From Lentimicrobium sp. (lineage in GTDB: Bacteria > Bacteroidota > Bacteroidia > Bacteroidales > Lentimicrobiaceae): DNA of 60,714 bases. Made by a program: the position numbers and the translations under genes. Shown here in pieces: positions 28,237 through 37,138 of this stretch. Under the pieces are notes generated by a model. It saw nothing but the letters and a program-made list of their open reading frames with translations, ran no database searches and had not been told where the DNA came from. Positions within the stretch are counted from its first letter, which is position 1, and every line of letters begins with the position of its first letter. The stretch lies in NCBI GenBank assembly GCA_019429275.1, contig JAHYJC010000027.1, positions 1 through 60,714 on the forward strand, in the 5' to 3' direction.

Positions 28237-30647
28237 GTTGTGAATTGCTTTTGAATTGTAACCCCGCCTGCCCTGCTAATTTGCCCAAAACGATGGCGGG
28301 CAGGTTTGAAATATTGAGCACAACCTCTATTAATACTATAACATATAAATCGATGTTGTGAATTGCTTTTGAATTGTATCCCCGCCTGCCCTGCTAATTT
28401 GCCCAAACTATGGCGGGCAGGTTTGAAATATTGAGCACAACCACGTCTCAACAGGCGTGGAAAAAACTGAGGTTGTGAATTGCTTTTGAATTGTATCTTT
28501 GAAATATTGAGCACAACAGCATTATACGGCTCCCAATATCTGTTATAGTTGTGAATTGCTTTTGAATTGTATCCCCGCCTGCCCTGCTAATTTGCCCAAA
28601 CTATGGCGGGCAGGTTTGAAATATTGAGCACAACTAAAGCTGCTTTTGTACAGGACTCCGAAGAGTTGTGAATTGCTTTTGAATTGTATCTTTGAAATAT
28701 TGAGCACAACACATAAAACCAGCAGAAAAAGGGCAGGGTTGTTGTGAATTGCTTTTGAATTGTATCCCCGCCTGCCCTGCTAATTTGCCCAAACTATGGC
28801 GGGCAGGTTTGAAATATTGAGCACAACCAACCTTAATGTTGCTGCCTGCTGTGCTTAGTTGTGAATTGCTTTTGAATTGTATCTTTGAAATATTGAGCAC
28901 AACTATGTTTCTGTTTAGCCTCAGTATGGCCCTGTTGTGAATTGCTTTTGAATTGTATCTTTGAAATATTGAGCACAACTACTAAAGTTGGCGAAGCTCC
29001 AATCAAAGTGTTGTGAATTGCTTTTGAATTGTATCTTTGAAATATTGAGCACAACGTATATAAACCGAAAACCAACTCAGATTGTGTTGTGAATTGCTTT
29101 TGAATTGTATCCCCGCCTGCCCTGCTAATTTGCCCAAACTATGGCGGGCAGGTTTGAAATATTGAGCACAACGCCTTATAATACACTCAATATACATTAT
29201 AGGTTGTGAATTGCTTTTGAATTGTATCCCCGCCTGCCTGGGTTAACCAATATAAGAATTGACACATGGTTGTGAATTGCTTTTGAATTGTATCCCCGCC
29301 TGCCCTGCTAATTTGCCCAAACTATGGCGGGCAGGTTTGAAATATTGAGCACAACTGTCGTGTATCTCATGGCTATTTTACTTTAGTTGTGAATTGCTTT
29401 TGAATTGTATCTTTGAAATATTGAGCACAACTTTTCCAATATTCAAAAGTGGCTGGATGGCGTTGTGAATTGCTTTTGAATTGTATCTTTGAAATATTGA
29501 GCACAACCAGTTTAATTCAGGCTTAATATCACTATTGGTTGTGAATTGCTTTTGAATTGTATCTTTGAAATATTGAGCACAACTAAACTAAAATTTAGTT
29601 AATTATGAATTGTGTTGTGAATTGCTTTTGAATTGTATCTTTGAAATATTGAGCACAACTACAGGTACGGTAAGCACCTTTGACAAGTAGTTGTGAATTG
29701 CTTTTGAATTGTATCTTTGAAATATTGAGCACAACAACGATAAAATTTTATTAAATGAACGATACGTTGTGAATTGCTTTTGAATTGTATCTTTGAAATA
29801 TTGAGCACAACTGGGCTTGGCATAGGCTTTTGCTGCAAATAGTTGTGAATTGCTTTTGAATTGTATCTTTGAAATATTGAGCACAACTCAATCAATTTTA
29901 ACGGAAGTAGGTGTACCGTTGTGAATTGCTTTTGAATTGTATCTTTGAAATATTGAGCACAACCAATCTATGACACTATTCCGCTCGACAATAGTTGTGA
30001 ATTGCTTTTGAATTGTATCTTTGAAATATTGAGCACAACTGATTCACCGATAACAGGAGCAGATAATATGTTGTGAATTGCTTTTGAATTGTATCTTTGA
30101 AATATTGAGCACAACTTGAATCCAATTAGTACCGTCATAATATCTGTTGTGAATTGCTTTTGAATTGTATCTTTGAAATATTGAGCACAACCGAACTGAT
30201 TACCCGCTTCAGTGCTGAGCAGTTGTGAATTGCTTTTGAATTGTATCTTTGAAATATTGAGCACAACACTCCTAAACACAAACAAATGCCTACTGCCGTT
30301 GTGAATTGCTTTTGAATTGTATCTTTGAAATATTGAGCACAACACCTATCGTATTTTTGACACATAATACCAAGTTGTGAATTGCTTTTGAATTGTATCT
30401 TTGAAATATTGAGCACAACTCGTACATCCTACCACCATTGGTAAGATGAGTTGTGAATTGCTTTTGAATTGTATCTTTGAAATATTGAGCACAACTTCCA
30501 TGTTAAAAGTCTAATTTAGGTTCGTGTTGTGAATTGCTTTTGAATTGTATCTTTGAAATATTGAGCACAACTTTTGTCGGTAGTATCGAAAAACCTGAGG
30601 AGTTGTGAATTGCTTTTGAATTGTATCTTTGAAATATTGAGCACAAC
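28237..30647 (+). CRISPR. Type II-C CRISPR array, 29 repeats and 28 spacers
   Basis: The normal repeat is 46 bp. It begins GTTGTGAATTGCTTTTGAAT, has TATCTTTG at positions 23-30 and ends TTGAGCACAAC. All 28 spacers are 30 nt. Repeats 3, 5, 7-9 and 13-29 are normal (22 copies). Repeats 1, 2, 4, 6, 10 and 12 (starts 28237, 28355, 28548, 28741, 29086, 29269) are 87-88 bp because of an internal insert. Repeat 11 (29203-29238) is a 36-bp truncated form. Orientation is set by the tracrRNA anti-repeat, which pairs with the 5' half of the plus-strand repeat, so the guides are plus-strand. TATCTTTG with TTG 18 nt upstream (repeat positions 2-4) resembles a Bacteroidota promoter in every normal repeat. 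The array lies just beyond cas2, which is on the opposite strand. Confidence 0.97.
28261..29335 (+). mobile_element. Palindromic insert family inside CRISPR repeats
   Basis: Six full copies lie at 28261-28304, 28380-28421, 28573-28614, 28766-28807, 29111-29152 and 29294-29335. An 11-nt stub lies at 29228-29238. Each adds 41 bp (42 in the first) at repeat position 25/26, between TAT and TTTG. Five full copies are identical; the first differs (TAA for TAT before it, and CAAAACGATGG for CAAACTATGG inside). The arms CCTGCCC and GGGCAGG can pair, and CCCGCC with GGCGGG is an alternative stem. No target-site duplication is visible. Mobilisation by a HUH/REP-type transposase is inference. No transposase gene of that kind is in the window. 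Confidence 0.7.
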
Positions 30648-30718
30648 ATACCCCTGCTCAATGGTCTAACAACCAACTTTTTAAGGCTTAATATAGAAAA
30701 GAAAAAAAGTGCTCAGTT

Positions 30719-30753
30719 AAAATCCTTCCGCCACAGGGCAGAAGGATTTTTTT
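30719..30753 (+). terminator. Terminator between CRISPR array and cas2
   Basis: AATCCTTC (30721-30728) pairs with GAAGGATT (30741-30748). Seven T follow on the plus strand and only four on the minus strand. It is better placed to end a plus-strand array transcript, supporting the array orientation given by the tracrRNA. It also lies just after the cas2 stop, so it may act in both directions. Confidence 0.7.
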
Positions 30754-30761
30754 ATCCTGCT

Positions 30762-31109
30762 TCAGAATAATTCCAATTGCTGGGGCGTTCCGGGTTTTTG
30801 GGTTTCCTTTAGCCCCCTGAAAAATTCCATCATGCCGAATTGCTTGTCGGTAAGCGAAAACAAAATAATTTCGCCTTTAGGGGCTAAAAACGATTTTACC
30901 CTTTTTACATGGACATCGGCATTTTCACGGCTATTACAATGGCGAACGTAAATTGAATACTGCATCATGGTAAAACCATCCTTCAGGAGATTTTTCCGGA
31001 ACTTGGCATAGTTTTTCCGGTCCTTTTTGGTTTCGGTGGGCAGATCAAAAAATACAAAAATCCACAAAATCTGGTACTGGTTTAGTCTGTCAAATTTAGT
31101 CGTGGCCAA
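30762..31109 (-). CDS. cas2: CRISPR-associated endoribonuclease-fold protein Cas2
   Basis: 115 aa. The ferredoxin-like fold begins WIFVFFDLPTETKKDRKNYA, with the conserved Asp at residue 22. MMQYSIYVRHCNSRENADVH is the second core motif. Cas2 bridges the Cas1 dimers in the spacer-integration complex. The start appears to be TTG at 31109, 5 bp after the cas1 stop; no ATG fits the expected N-terminus. It is the last gene of the minus-strand cas operon and abuts the array terminator. Confidence 0.95.
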   Translation of the reverse strand: MATTKFDRLNQYQILWIFVFFDLPTETKKDRKNYAKFRKNLLKDGFTMMQYSIYVRHCNSRENADVHVKRVKSFLAPKGEIILFSLTDKQFGMMEFFRGLKETQKPGTPQQLELF

Positions 31110-31114
31110 TGTTA

Positions 31115-32017
31115 TTAACTGAATTCAGGGTATAAAATTCTTCTTGCATCACCTCCGAAACAGGCTGACAATGAAGCGGTAGTCCTTGATAAGCCCACCA
31201 TCAGCGGGCTTTTTTTCCCTTCGATTTCAATGTCAACCACAGGCACCTGAAGTAATTTTCTTTTAATTTCAGGCGTCAGTTCATCAGATTCCGGGAATTC
31301 TTCCGAAACCTGCAGCACAATCCGGTCAACATAAGGCCGGTAAGGTTCCATAATATCCGAAGCCAGGCACCAGGGGTTGTATTTGTTTCGGTGATGAATC
31401 CCAACAGCCGGAAGCAGTCCGCTGGATACCAGCGCACGGGCTACAACCGCCAGCAGAATGGCATAGCCATAATTGAGCATGGCATTGATACCGTCTTCAT
31501 CCCGGTTTCTGATGAAATTGCTTTTCTCCCCGAATAGATGCTCCCAGTAATATGCAGCTGCCCGCCCTTCCACATTCTGCGGATCGCCGCTTTTTACCAG
31601 CTTAATATAATACTGCATTTTCGTGTCATCTTTGCCAATGCTTTGCAACATGGCTGCCTGGTTGCTGATCTTGGCAATCACCGTCTGCTGCCAAAGGTTC
31701 TTTTTTAAAGGCAAAGAACTTTCCAATTGCTCGTACATTTTTTCGGTAAACGCATGATGTGAAAACATGGGAAGCATTAAACCATAAGGCAGATGCTTTG
31801 TGTCACAACTAACTAGGGCAACATTGTTATCAGACAAAGCAGAGATCAGCGCATGGGTCAGTGTTATCTGAGAATGATCAAGCACTACAATTCCAATATC
31901 TTCGATGGCTATTGTTGAAGGCGGTTTGTATTCCTTATCAGGAAATTCAATATTCATCTGCAAGTCCTTCTTTTTCAGATAGCAGGGGTTGCCAAAATAG
32001 AGGGTGCGCTTTATCAT
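31115..32017 (-). CDS. cas1: CRISPR integrase Cas1, type II-C
   Basis: 300 aa. The N-terminus MIKRTLYFGNPCYLKKKDLQ is the form usual in Bacteroidota type II-C systems. Likely metal ligands are Glu150 (VEGRAAAYYWEHLFG), His208 or 209 (LLPAVGIHHRNKYNPW) and Asp221 (ASDIMEPYRPYVD). Cas1 with Cas2 inserts new spacers beside a repeat. No cas4 or csn2 gene is present, which fits subtype II-C. It lies 112 bp after the 141-aa gene and 5 bp before cas2. Confidence 0.96.
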   Translation of the reverse strand: MIKRTLYFGNPCYLKKKDLQMNIEFPDKEYKPPSTIAIEDIGIVVLDHSQITLTHALISALSDNNVALVSCDTKHLPYGLMLPMFSHHAFTEKMYEQLESSLPLKKNLWQQTVIAKISNQAAMLQSIGKDDTKMQYYIKLVKSGDPQNVEGRAAAYYWEHLFGEKSNFIRNRDEDGINAMLNYGYAILLAVVARALVSSGLLPAVGIHHRNKYNPWCLASDIMEPYRPYVDRIVLQVSEEFPESDELTPEIKRKLLQVPVVDIEIEGKKSPLMVGLSRTTASLSACFGGDARRILYPEFS

Positions 32018-32129
32018 AATTTCATTTCCATGTATAATTTTCAGATATTGACTGATTTTGTTTTTTCATTGCAATCAGTTTTATTTGTCTGACATATCTG
32101 TAAATGATTTGACAATAATTATTTGTGTT

Positions 32130-32555
32130 TTATTTGGTTCGTTTAAAAATAGAATAATGCCTCTTAACCCGTTGAATATACATAGAATCGGTCAACAGAA
32201 TATCACTAAACATTTTTAATAAGGTAGTAGATTTACTGGTTTGATGACTTCCCTTGTTTAATGCCGGACCTTTCAAATCTGCCAAAAGATCTTTATCGTT
32301 AAATCCCAGCCACTTAACATAAAATGAAGTTGATTCCCAACCCCAGCATATAGTAGCTAAGTCATGACTGTTGCTTAACGAGAAAACCTGGAACATAGCC
32401 CTGCGACAGTCGCAATCCGGTTCGTTACAAAAAAGTTCAATAAACATATAATCATCAGGTGGCAAACCGTAGTCGTTGTTCTTGAATAACGTAATAACCC
32501 TTGTTTCTTTTTCTGCTATCGCAGGAAACAATTCATGAAAAGGCTGGTACATCAT
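32130..32555 (-). CDS. Cys-rich protein of unknown function between cas9 and cas1
   Basis: 141 aa. The start ATGATG lies 12 bp after the cas9 stop, so it is almost certainly co-transcribed with cas9. N-terminal YQPFHELFPAIAEKETRVIT is followed by the motif IELFCNEPDCDCRR, with Cys43, Cys48 and Cys50 as a probable metal site. A Trp-rich stretch (TICWGWESTSFYVKWLGF) and a basic tail (VKRHYSIFKRTK) complete it. It resembles a small widespread bacterial family without assigned function, so the CRISPR link may be positional only. Standard type II-C operons go straight from cas9 to cas1. Confidence 0.7.
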   Translation of the reverse strand: MMYQPFHELFPAIAEKETRVITLFKNNDYGLPPDDYMFIELFCNEPDCDCRRAMFQVFSLSNSHDLATICWGWESTSFYVKWLGFNDKDLLADLKGPALNKGSHQTSKSTTLLKMFSDILLTDSMYIQRVKRHYSIFKRTK

Positions 32556-32567
32556 TGGCGCTGTGAT

Positions 32568-35500
32568 TTAAAGTGAAATATTGCCGAGACGGTCAACTCT
32601 TAATTTTATACATACATCTTTGATCATCTCACCTGTCAAGGCTTTTTGATTTTTCGATTGTGGGCTTCCAACTCCTAACTCATTTTGAATTGGATATTTA
32701 ATCCCTAATTTTAATTGCTCATTCTTATTTATTTTGAAAATTGTCGTTGCAAATGAATTAGGGATAAAATTTGCAATAGTATCGCTCGAATCCATAAATT
32801 TATAAATACGATTATGCAAAATATCATCTTCTAGAATAACCCCTTGTTGAATTAATTGATCCTGAGTAGGAACATAAACCAAATCATTTGGCGACAAATA
32901 AAAAAGTAGATTAAGCCCATCAGCATTAACCTCCGGGCATGGTGCAAGTCCCTGTTTTTGTCTTTCAATTACAATATTTAATGGGATGGTTTCGTAGCTT
33001 CGTTTACCTTCTTTATCCAGATAAATGGCAAAAAACAAGTTTGTTCCTTTGGCTGCTTCTACATATTTTTCCTTTTTATTACCGGATTGTCCTACACTAA
33101 ATTTATTTCCTTTAGGCTCGAAGGTTCTCACTTTAATAATAGGCTGATGTGGTTTGCCATCATTTAAATCAGTAAGATTCTGATTCATTTCTTCAATTCC
33201 TTCCGGCGAAAATGCAACTTCAGGATTGTTTTGTTTTTGTTCGAGATGTTTCAATAGAATTTTCCGAATGCCTGTATCTGTAATGCTATTAATTTTTGCT
33301 TCATTGAAAGATACATCGAGGCTTACTCTTGAAGCAACAAGCATTTCTTTTTCATCGCTGAAATAATATAGTTCTGGTTTCGATACATCTTTGCTCATCC
33401 ATTTGTATTCAATATCAGCAAAGAATTTGACAATCTTCTTTTTATCAAAACCTTCATTTATAAGTTGCTTAATCTTTGTCTTAAGATTTTTGTCAACTAA
33501 CATTTCCCATTTATCGATCGCAGCCGAAAGATTTACTCTTTTCCGTTCCCGCAAATTCACATGACCTGCCACCGTGTCCTTGTGCATCGGTTTTCGTATA
33601 GCCCAGCTATCTCCTGTGGTTTGTTCAACTTTTTCTTTGAGCCATTTGCCCTCTTTGTTTATATACTTCTCATATTTATTAGTGGTCTTGTTTATAACCC
33701 TCAGATTTTGCTTAAAACTTACCACTGTTGTTTCTAACTTTTGTTTTGCTTCGGGTATAAAAGTTTCCCAGGGTTGTTTGAAAACCCATTGGTAGTTGCT
33801 ATTTGAGCCATTATTGTATTTTTTATCGCATAAGATGGCCCTCAGATCTTCCCTTGCAACCTGTTTTTGATCTTTGGATTTCTTCTTGTCCAATGCGTTC
33901 TGATTATTCAGGTAGTTGATATGATTTCGGGTTGCGCAGGCAATAACCAGGGCATCCATTGCATGGTGGCGATGGTCGATGCGTTTTTTCTGGAAACCTT
34001 TTTGCAATTCGAGAGGAACTGCCGGAAGGTATTTCTGGTAGCGCTCGTTGTAAGTAGTAAAGTTTTGCGATTTGGTAAGTTCATTCAATCTTTCGAAGCG
34101 TGGTATGATCAAATCATTCCAAATGTTGTTTAAACCCCAGTCAGTTTTAAGAACGGATGTTATTTGTCCATTACTCGCTAATACATTTTTTGAGTTTACG
34201 CCATCATCCTTGCTTGTTTCTTCCCGGACAATATTTGATAAAAGCTGCATTACGAATTTACTGATGTAACGGGTGTCATTCATTTGCCGTTCAATCATCT
34301 TTTCAGGAATATCGTCCAATAAAAGTTTGTTTCGTTTGCCTCGGTTTTTATTATAATATAGTTTTACAAATTCCTGATATTCATCTTCGGAAAAGATTCT
34401 GACTTTTTTACCCGAATCGGTTTCAATAATCTGTCCATGATGATTTTTAATAAACTCCAATCCGGTTTGATTGGTTTTTTCTTTGTTAACGGCGGCTTCA
34501 CAGATAACTTTATTACTCAAACTGTCATCAAAATAGCGGCTTTGTGGAATAATGTGTTCTATTTCGTAGGCAGGTGTGAAAAGCTTATTTAATGGAATTA
34601 TTTCACCGGTATAAGGTGAGCGGTACTTTTGCTCTAACCAAAGTTTGTAACGCATGAGGTCCGAACCTGAAGGCTGGGCCTGTTTGCTGATTTTCTCAAT
34701 CTCTTCGGGTATTTCGGTATCCGAATTTAAAACTCCTTCTTCGTAAATCTTCAAAATTTCCTGCTGCATGGGCGAATATGGCCGGACGTTTTCAACATTT
34801 GAATCATTGAGCATTTCCATTAATAATGCTTTGATTCTCAGGTTGGTGTTTTCATTTTCCGCAATCCTTTCTGTCATTTTCTTCCGCTTGTCGGCAGGGT
34901 TTTTCATTTCTCTTCCTAACTCAATATGGATTTCGTTAAAAAAATCTTTTTCTCCACTTCCGAACTGGCTCCAAATGTCTTTGACAACCCGCAGCGTTTC
35001 GGTGATTACCTGCTCAACAATTGGATTACGCAATGAGTGTTGCCTGAAGCTGGCCAAATGATTCTCCAAATCTTTCACTGAATTCCACTTGCCTATTTCA
35101 GCATTTTCCGAATGACGATCGTACACTATATAGCTTGTAAGCCAAAGCGGAAGCCCTTTAAAATCAGACTCATTGGTTAGTGTAATAGCTTTATCCCTCA
35201 CTCTTTCCCTGATGCTTTCGTCAAATTCTCCTGTCAAAAGATGTTGGATACGAACTTTGGTATTACTGTCTATATTCTCATTGTTCCAGTATTTACCCAT
35301 TCTCATCAAAGGCAATAATTTTTTGACTGCTTTTAAAGAATAAGCGCCATATTCATTCTTAAACGGAGGAAATTTCCTGAAGTTTTCGAGAAAGCTTTCC
35401 GCATTGAGCTTGTATTTTACTGCAAATGATTTCAGTGCTTTTTCGTATTCAATTTTATCGTTGACCGAATAAATTAAGTGCCATAATTTTTCTTCAATTT

Positions 35501-37097
35501 CGGGAGTTAAAAAACCCGGTGAGAAATTTTCTACTTTCTCCAACCGGCTTTTTATCATCGAATGCGTTTCGTTACAAGGGTATTTTTTCTCTTCCACAAA
35601 ATTCCACCTGTGTGTTTTTTCGCTTATTTTAAAGTATTTAAGAAGTATTTTCTGTTCTACCTCTTTTCTTTCATTCAGGAAATCAAATAGTCTGACATAA
35701 TCGTCTTCTGAAAATAAATATTCCGGAGTGACATTCTCATCCATTTGCCGGGTGTAAATTTTTAAATTTTGAATCCATTGCCACAACCTGAACTCTTGAT
35801 ACACTGGATGCGACTTCGAAACGCATTTAATCGGTTCTGATTTTTTAATTCCTTCAACAACATAGCTTCTGTATTCAAACGAACAATTGCTAATTAAAGA
35901 TTTCTGACTTCTCAAAGGACGTTGATAGAAAAGGATATCTTCGATAAAAAGGTGTACAAAATCCTTATTCTGCAAGCTGTTTTTATGCGATTCGTTATGC
36001 GGATAAAGTTCTTCGATACAGGCATTGTAAAAATCAGTGTTTTTTAATTCAGGATGAAACTCAACCTGTTTTGTCAATATTTGCTTCAGTTCTTCCTTAT
36101 AGAACTTTCTTTCAATGGTACGAATAAGTTTCCCTTTTATTTTTTGATTTGGATTCCACAGTAATGTATTGTAGATGAATTGACCTACGGTTCCCCGGGT
36201 TTTTTCAATTTCTGATTCCGTTTTCTTTTTTCGCAATGTCCAATCATCTTCATTCGGAGCCCTAAAACTTCTTTTTTCTTTTCCGTCCTTATCAGTTTTA
36301 ACCGTTTTATCATCGTTCAGATCAGTGGTAACAATAAAATCTTTCGTTTTATTTTTCCAATCAAACATTGGATTTTTACTTGCCCTGCGATAGATCCAGC
36401 CGTTTTCTAACATAATACTATACCAGATTTCCGACTTTCCCTTCTGTGGCGCGTCTGCTGTTACATCAACTACTTTCAATGAATGAAATTCAACCAGCTT
36501 ATTCTGATTTTCTTCTTCTTCATCACCTCTAAGCTGATAATAGCCTCTTTTTTGATTGAAATTCAGTAAGAGCCATGCTAATTCTTCCTTTTCAATTTTT
36601 GCAGTCAGTGCTTTTTGTCTCAGATAATAAATAGTCCAGTCAAAAGGAACCTTTCTTCCGTTGGTAACTAAATCCGGTTGACTTTTTCTAAAATCATGAA
36701 GCATTTCTTCGAATGATTTTTTGAAAATGAAATCGTTTTGCTCATTATAAACCAGTTTAGTTTCAGTTTCAGGCAAGAATTTCCCCATTCTTTTACCAAA
36801 ATCAATTTTATCGGAATAATGTTGTGGCAAAAATCCTAATAGGTTCAAAACTCTATGCAATCTTTCTCTACGTTGTAAATGTCTCTCCCGCAATCTTCTT
36901 ACTCCGCGAAATCCAGTTCTTTCTGCTGTTTGCGATATAGAATTCCCCTTATCAAAATCCCCTAATATATCTTGCGACATGGGTATTATTCTGCTTCCAA
37001 GCCCAAGAATATTTCCTTGCTTTTCTTCAAAATTCTGATCCACCAACGCCCATCCAATAGAGTTGGTTCCCAAATCTAATCCTAAGATTTTTTTCAT
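32568..37097 (-). CDS. cas9: CRISPR effector nuclease Cas9, large type II-C
   Basis: 1509 aa. RuvC-I is KKILGLDLGTNSIGWALVD with catalytic Asp8. The Arg-rich bridge helix follows (ERTGFRGVRRLRERHLQRRE). RuvC-II has Glu726 (EIHIELGREMKN). HNH has His848 (YEIEHIIPQSRYFDDSLSNK). RuvC-III has His1045 and Asp1048 (DHRHHAMDALVIA). All catalytic residues are present, so the enzyme should be active. The length is typical of Bacteroidota II-C proteins and well above the ~1,000-1,100 aa of Neisseria or Campylobacter. The extra length is spread through the REC and C-terminal regions. The tracrRNA is divergent, 40 bp upstream. Confidence 0.97.
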   Translation of the reverse strand: MKKILGLDLGTNSIGWALVDQNFEEKQGNILGLGSRIIPMSQDILGDFDKGNSISQTAERTGFRGVRRLRERHLQRRERLHRVLNLLGFLPQHYSDKIDFGKRMGKFLPETETKLVYNEQNDFIFKKSFEEMLHDFRKSQPDLVTNGRKVPFDWTIYYLRQKALTAKIEKEELAWLLLNFNQKRGYYQLRGDEEEENQNKLVEFHSLKVVDVTADAPQKGKSEIWYSIMLENGWIYRRASKNPMFDWKNKTKDFIVTTDLNDDKTVKTDKDGKEKRSFRAPNEDDWTLRKKKTESEIEKTRGTVGQFIYNTLLWNPNQKIKGKLIRTIERKFYKEELKQILTKQVEFHPELKNTDFYNACIEELYPHNESHKNSLQNKDFVHLFIEDILFYQRPLRSQKSLISNCSFEYRSYVVEGIKKSEPIKCVSKSHPVYQEFRLWQWIQNLKIYTRQMDENVTPEYLFSEDDYVRLFDFLNERKEVEQKILLKYFKISEKTHRWNFVEEKKYPCNETHSMIKSRLEKVENFSPGFLTPEIEEKLWHLIYSVNDKIEYEKALKSFAVKYKLNAESFLENFRKFPPFKNEYGAYSLKAVKKLLPLMRMGKYWNNENIDSNTKVRIQHLLTGEFDESIRERVRDKAITLTNESDFKGLPLWLTSYIVYDRHSENAEIGKWNSVKDLENHLASFRQHSLRNPIVEQVITETLRVVKDIWSQFGSGEKDFFNEIHIELGREMKNPADKRKKMTERIAENENTNLRIKALLMEMLNDSNVENVRPYSPMQQEILKIYEEGVLNSDTEIPEEIEKISKQAQPSGSDLMRYKLWLEQKYRSPYTGEIIPLNKLFTPAYEIEHIIPQSRYFDDSLSNKVICEAAVNKEKTNQTGLEFIKNHHGQIIETDSGKKVRIFSEDEYQEFVKLYYNKNRGKRNKLLLDDIPEKMIERQMNDTRYISKFVMQLLSNIVREETSKDDGVNSKNVLASNGQITSVLKTDWGLNNIWNDLIIPRFERLNELTKSQNFTTYNERYQKYLPAVPLELQKGFQKKRIDHRHHAMDALVIACATRNHINYLNNQNALDKKKSKDQKQVAREDLRAILCDKKYNNGSNSNYQWVFKQPWETFIPEAKQKLETTVVSFKQNLRVINKTTNKYEKYINKEGKWLKEKVEQTTGDSWAIRKPMHKDTVAGHVNLRERKRVNLSAAIDKWEMLVDKNLKTKIKQLINEGFDKKKIVKFFADIEYKWMSKDVSKPELYYFSDEKEMLVASRVSLDVSFNEAKINSITDTGIRKILLKHLEQKQNNPEVAFSPEGIEEMNQNLTDLNDGKPHQPIIKVRTFEPKGNKFSVGQSGNKKEKYVEAAKGTNLFFAIYLDKEGKRSYETIPLNIVIERQKQGLAPCPEVNADGLNLLFYLSPNDLVYVPTQDQLIQQGVILEDDILHNRIYKFMDSSDTIANFIPNSFATTIFKINKNEQLKLGIKYPIQNELGVGSPQSKNQKALTGEMIKDVCIKLRVDRLGNISL

Positions 37098-37104
37098 AAT
37101 TATA

Positions 37105-37134
37105 TTGACTTTTGAGTTTTTGATCTTATATTTG
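37105..37134 (+). promoter_or_regulatory. tracrRNA promoter, Bacteroidota type
   Basis: TTG at 37105-37107 lies 19 nt before TATATTTG at 37127-37134, matching the Bacteroidota -33/-7 layout (TTG...TAnnTTTG). Transcription should begin about 5-7 nt later, near 37139-37141, right at the anti-repeat. It faces away from cas9 and lies in the cas9 5' leader. Confidence 0.8.
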
Positions 37135-37138
37135 CGCT

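Noticed and set aside
28858-29070. Spacers as possible self-targets within the window
   Set aside because: By eye I found no window sequence outside the array that matches any spacer over a useful length; a full search was not possible.
28170-30416. Several minus-strand reading frames of 64-125 aa with repeated peptide motifs such as LNISKIQFKSNSQ
   Set aside because: They are translations of the CRISPR repeats and spacers; the 76-bp normal unit is not a multiple of three, so the frame rotates, and there is no ribosome-binding or codon logic.
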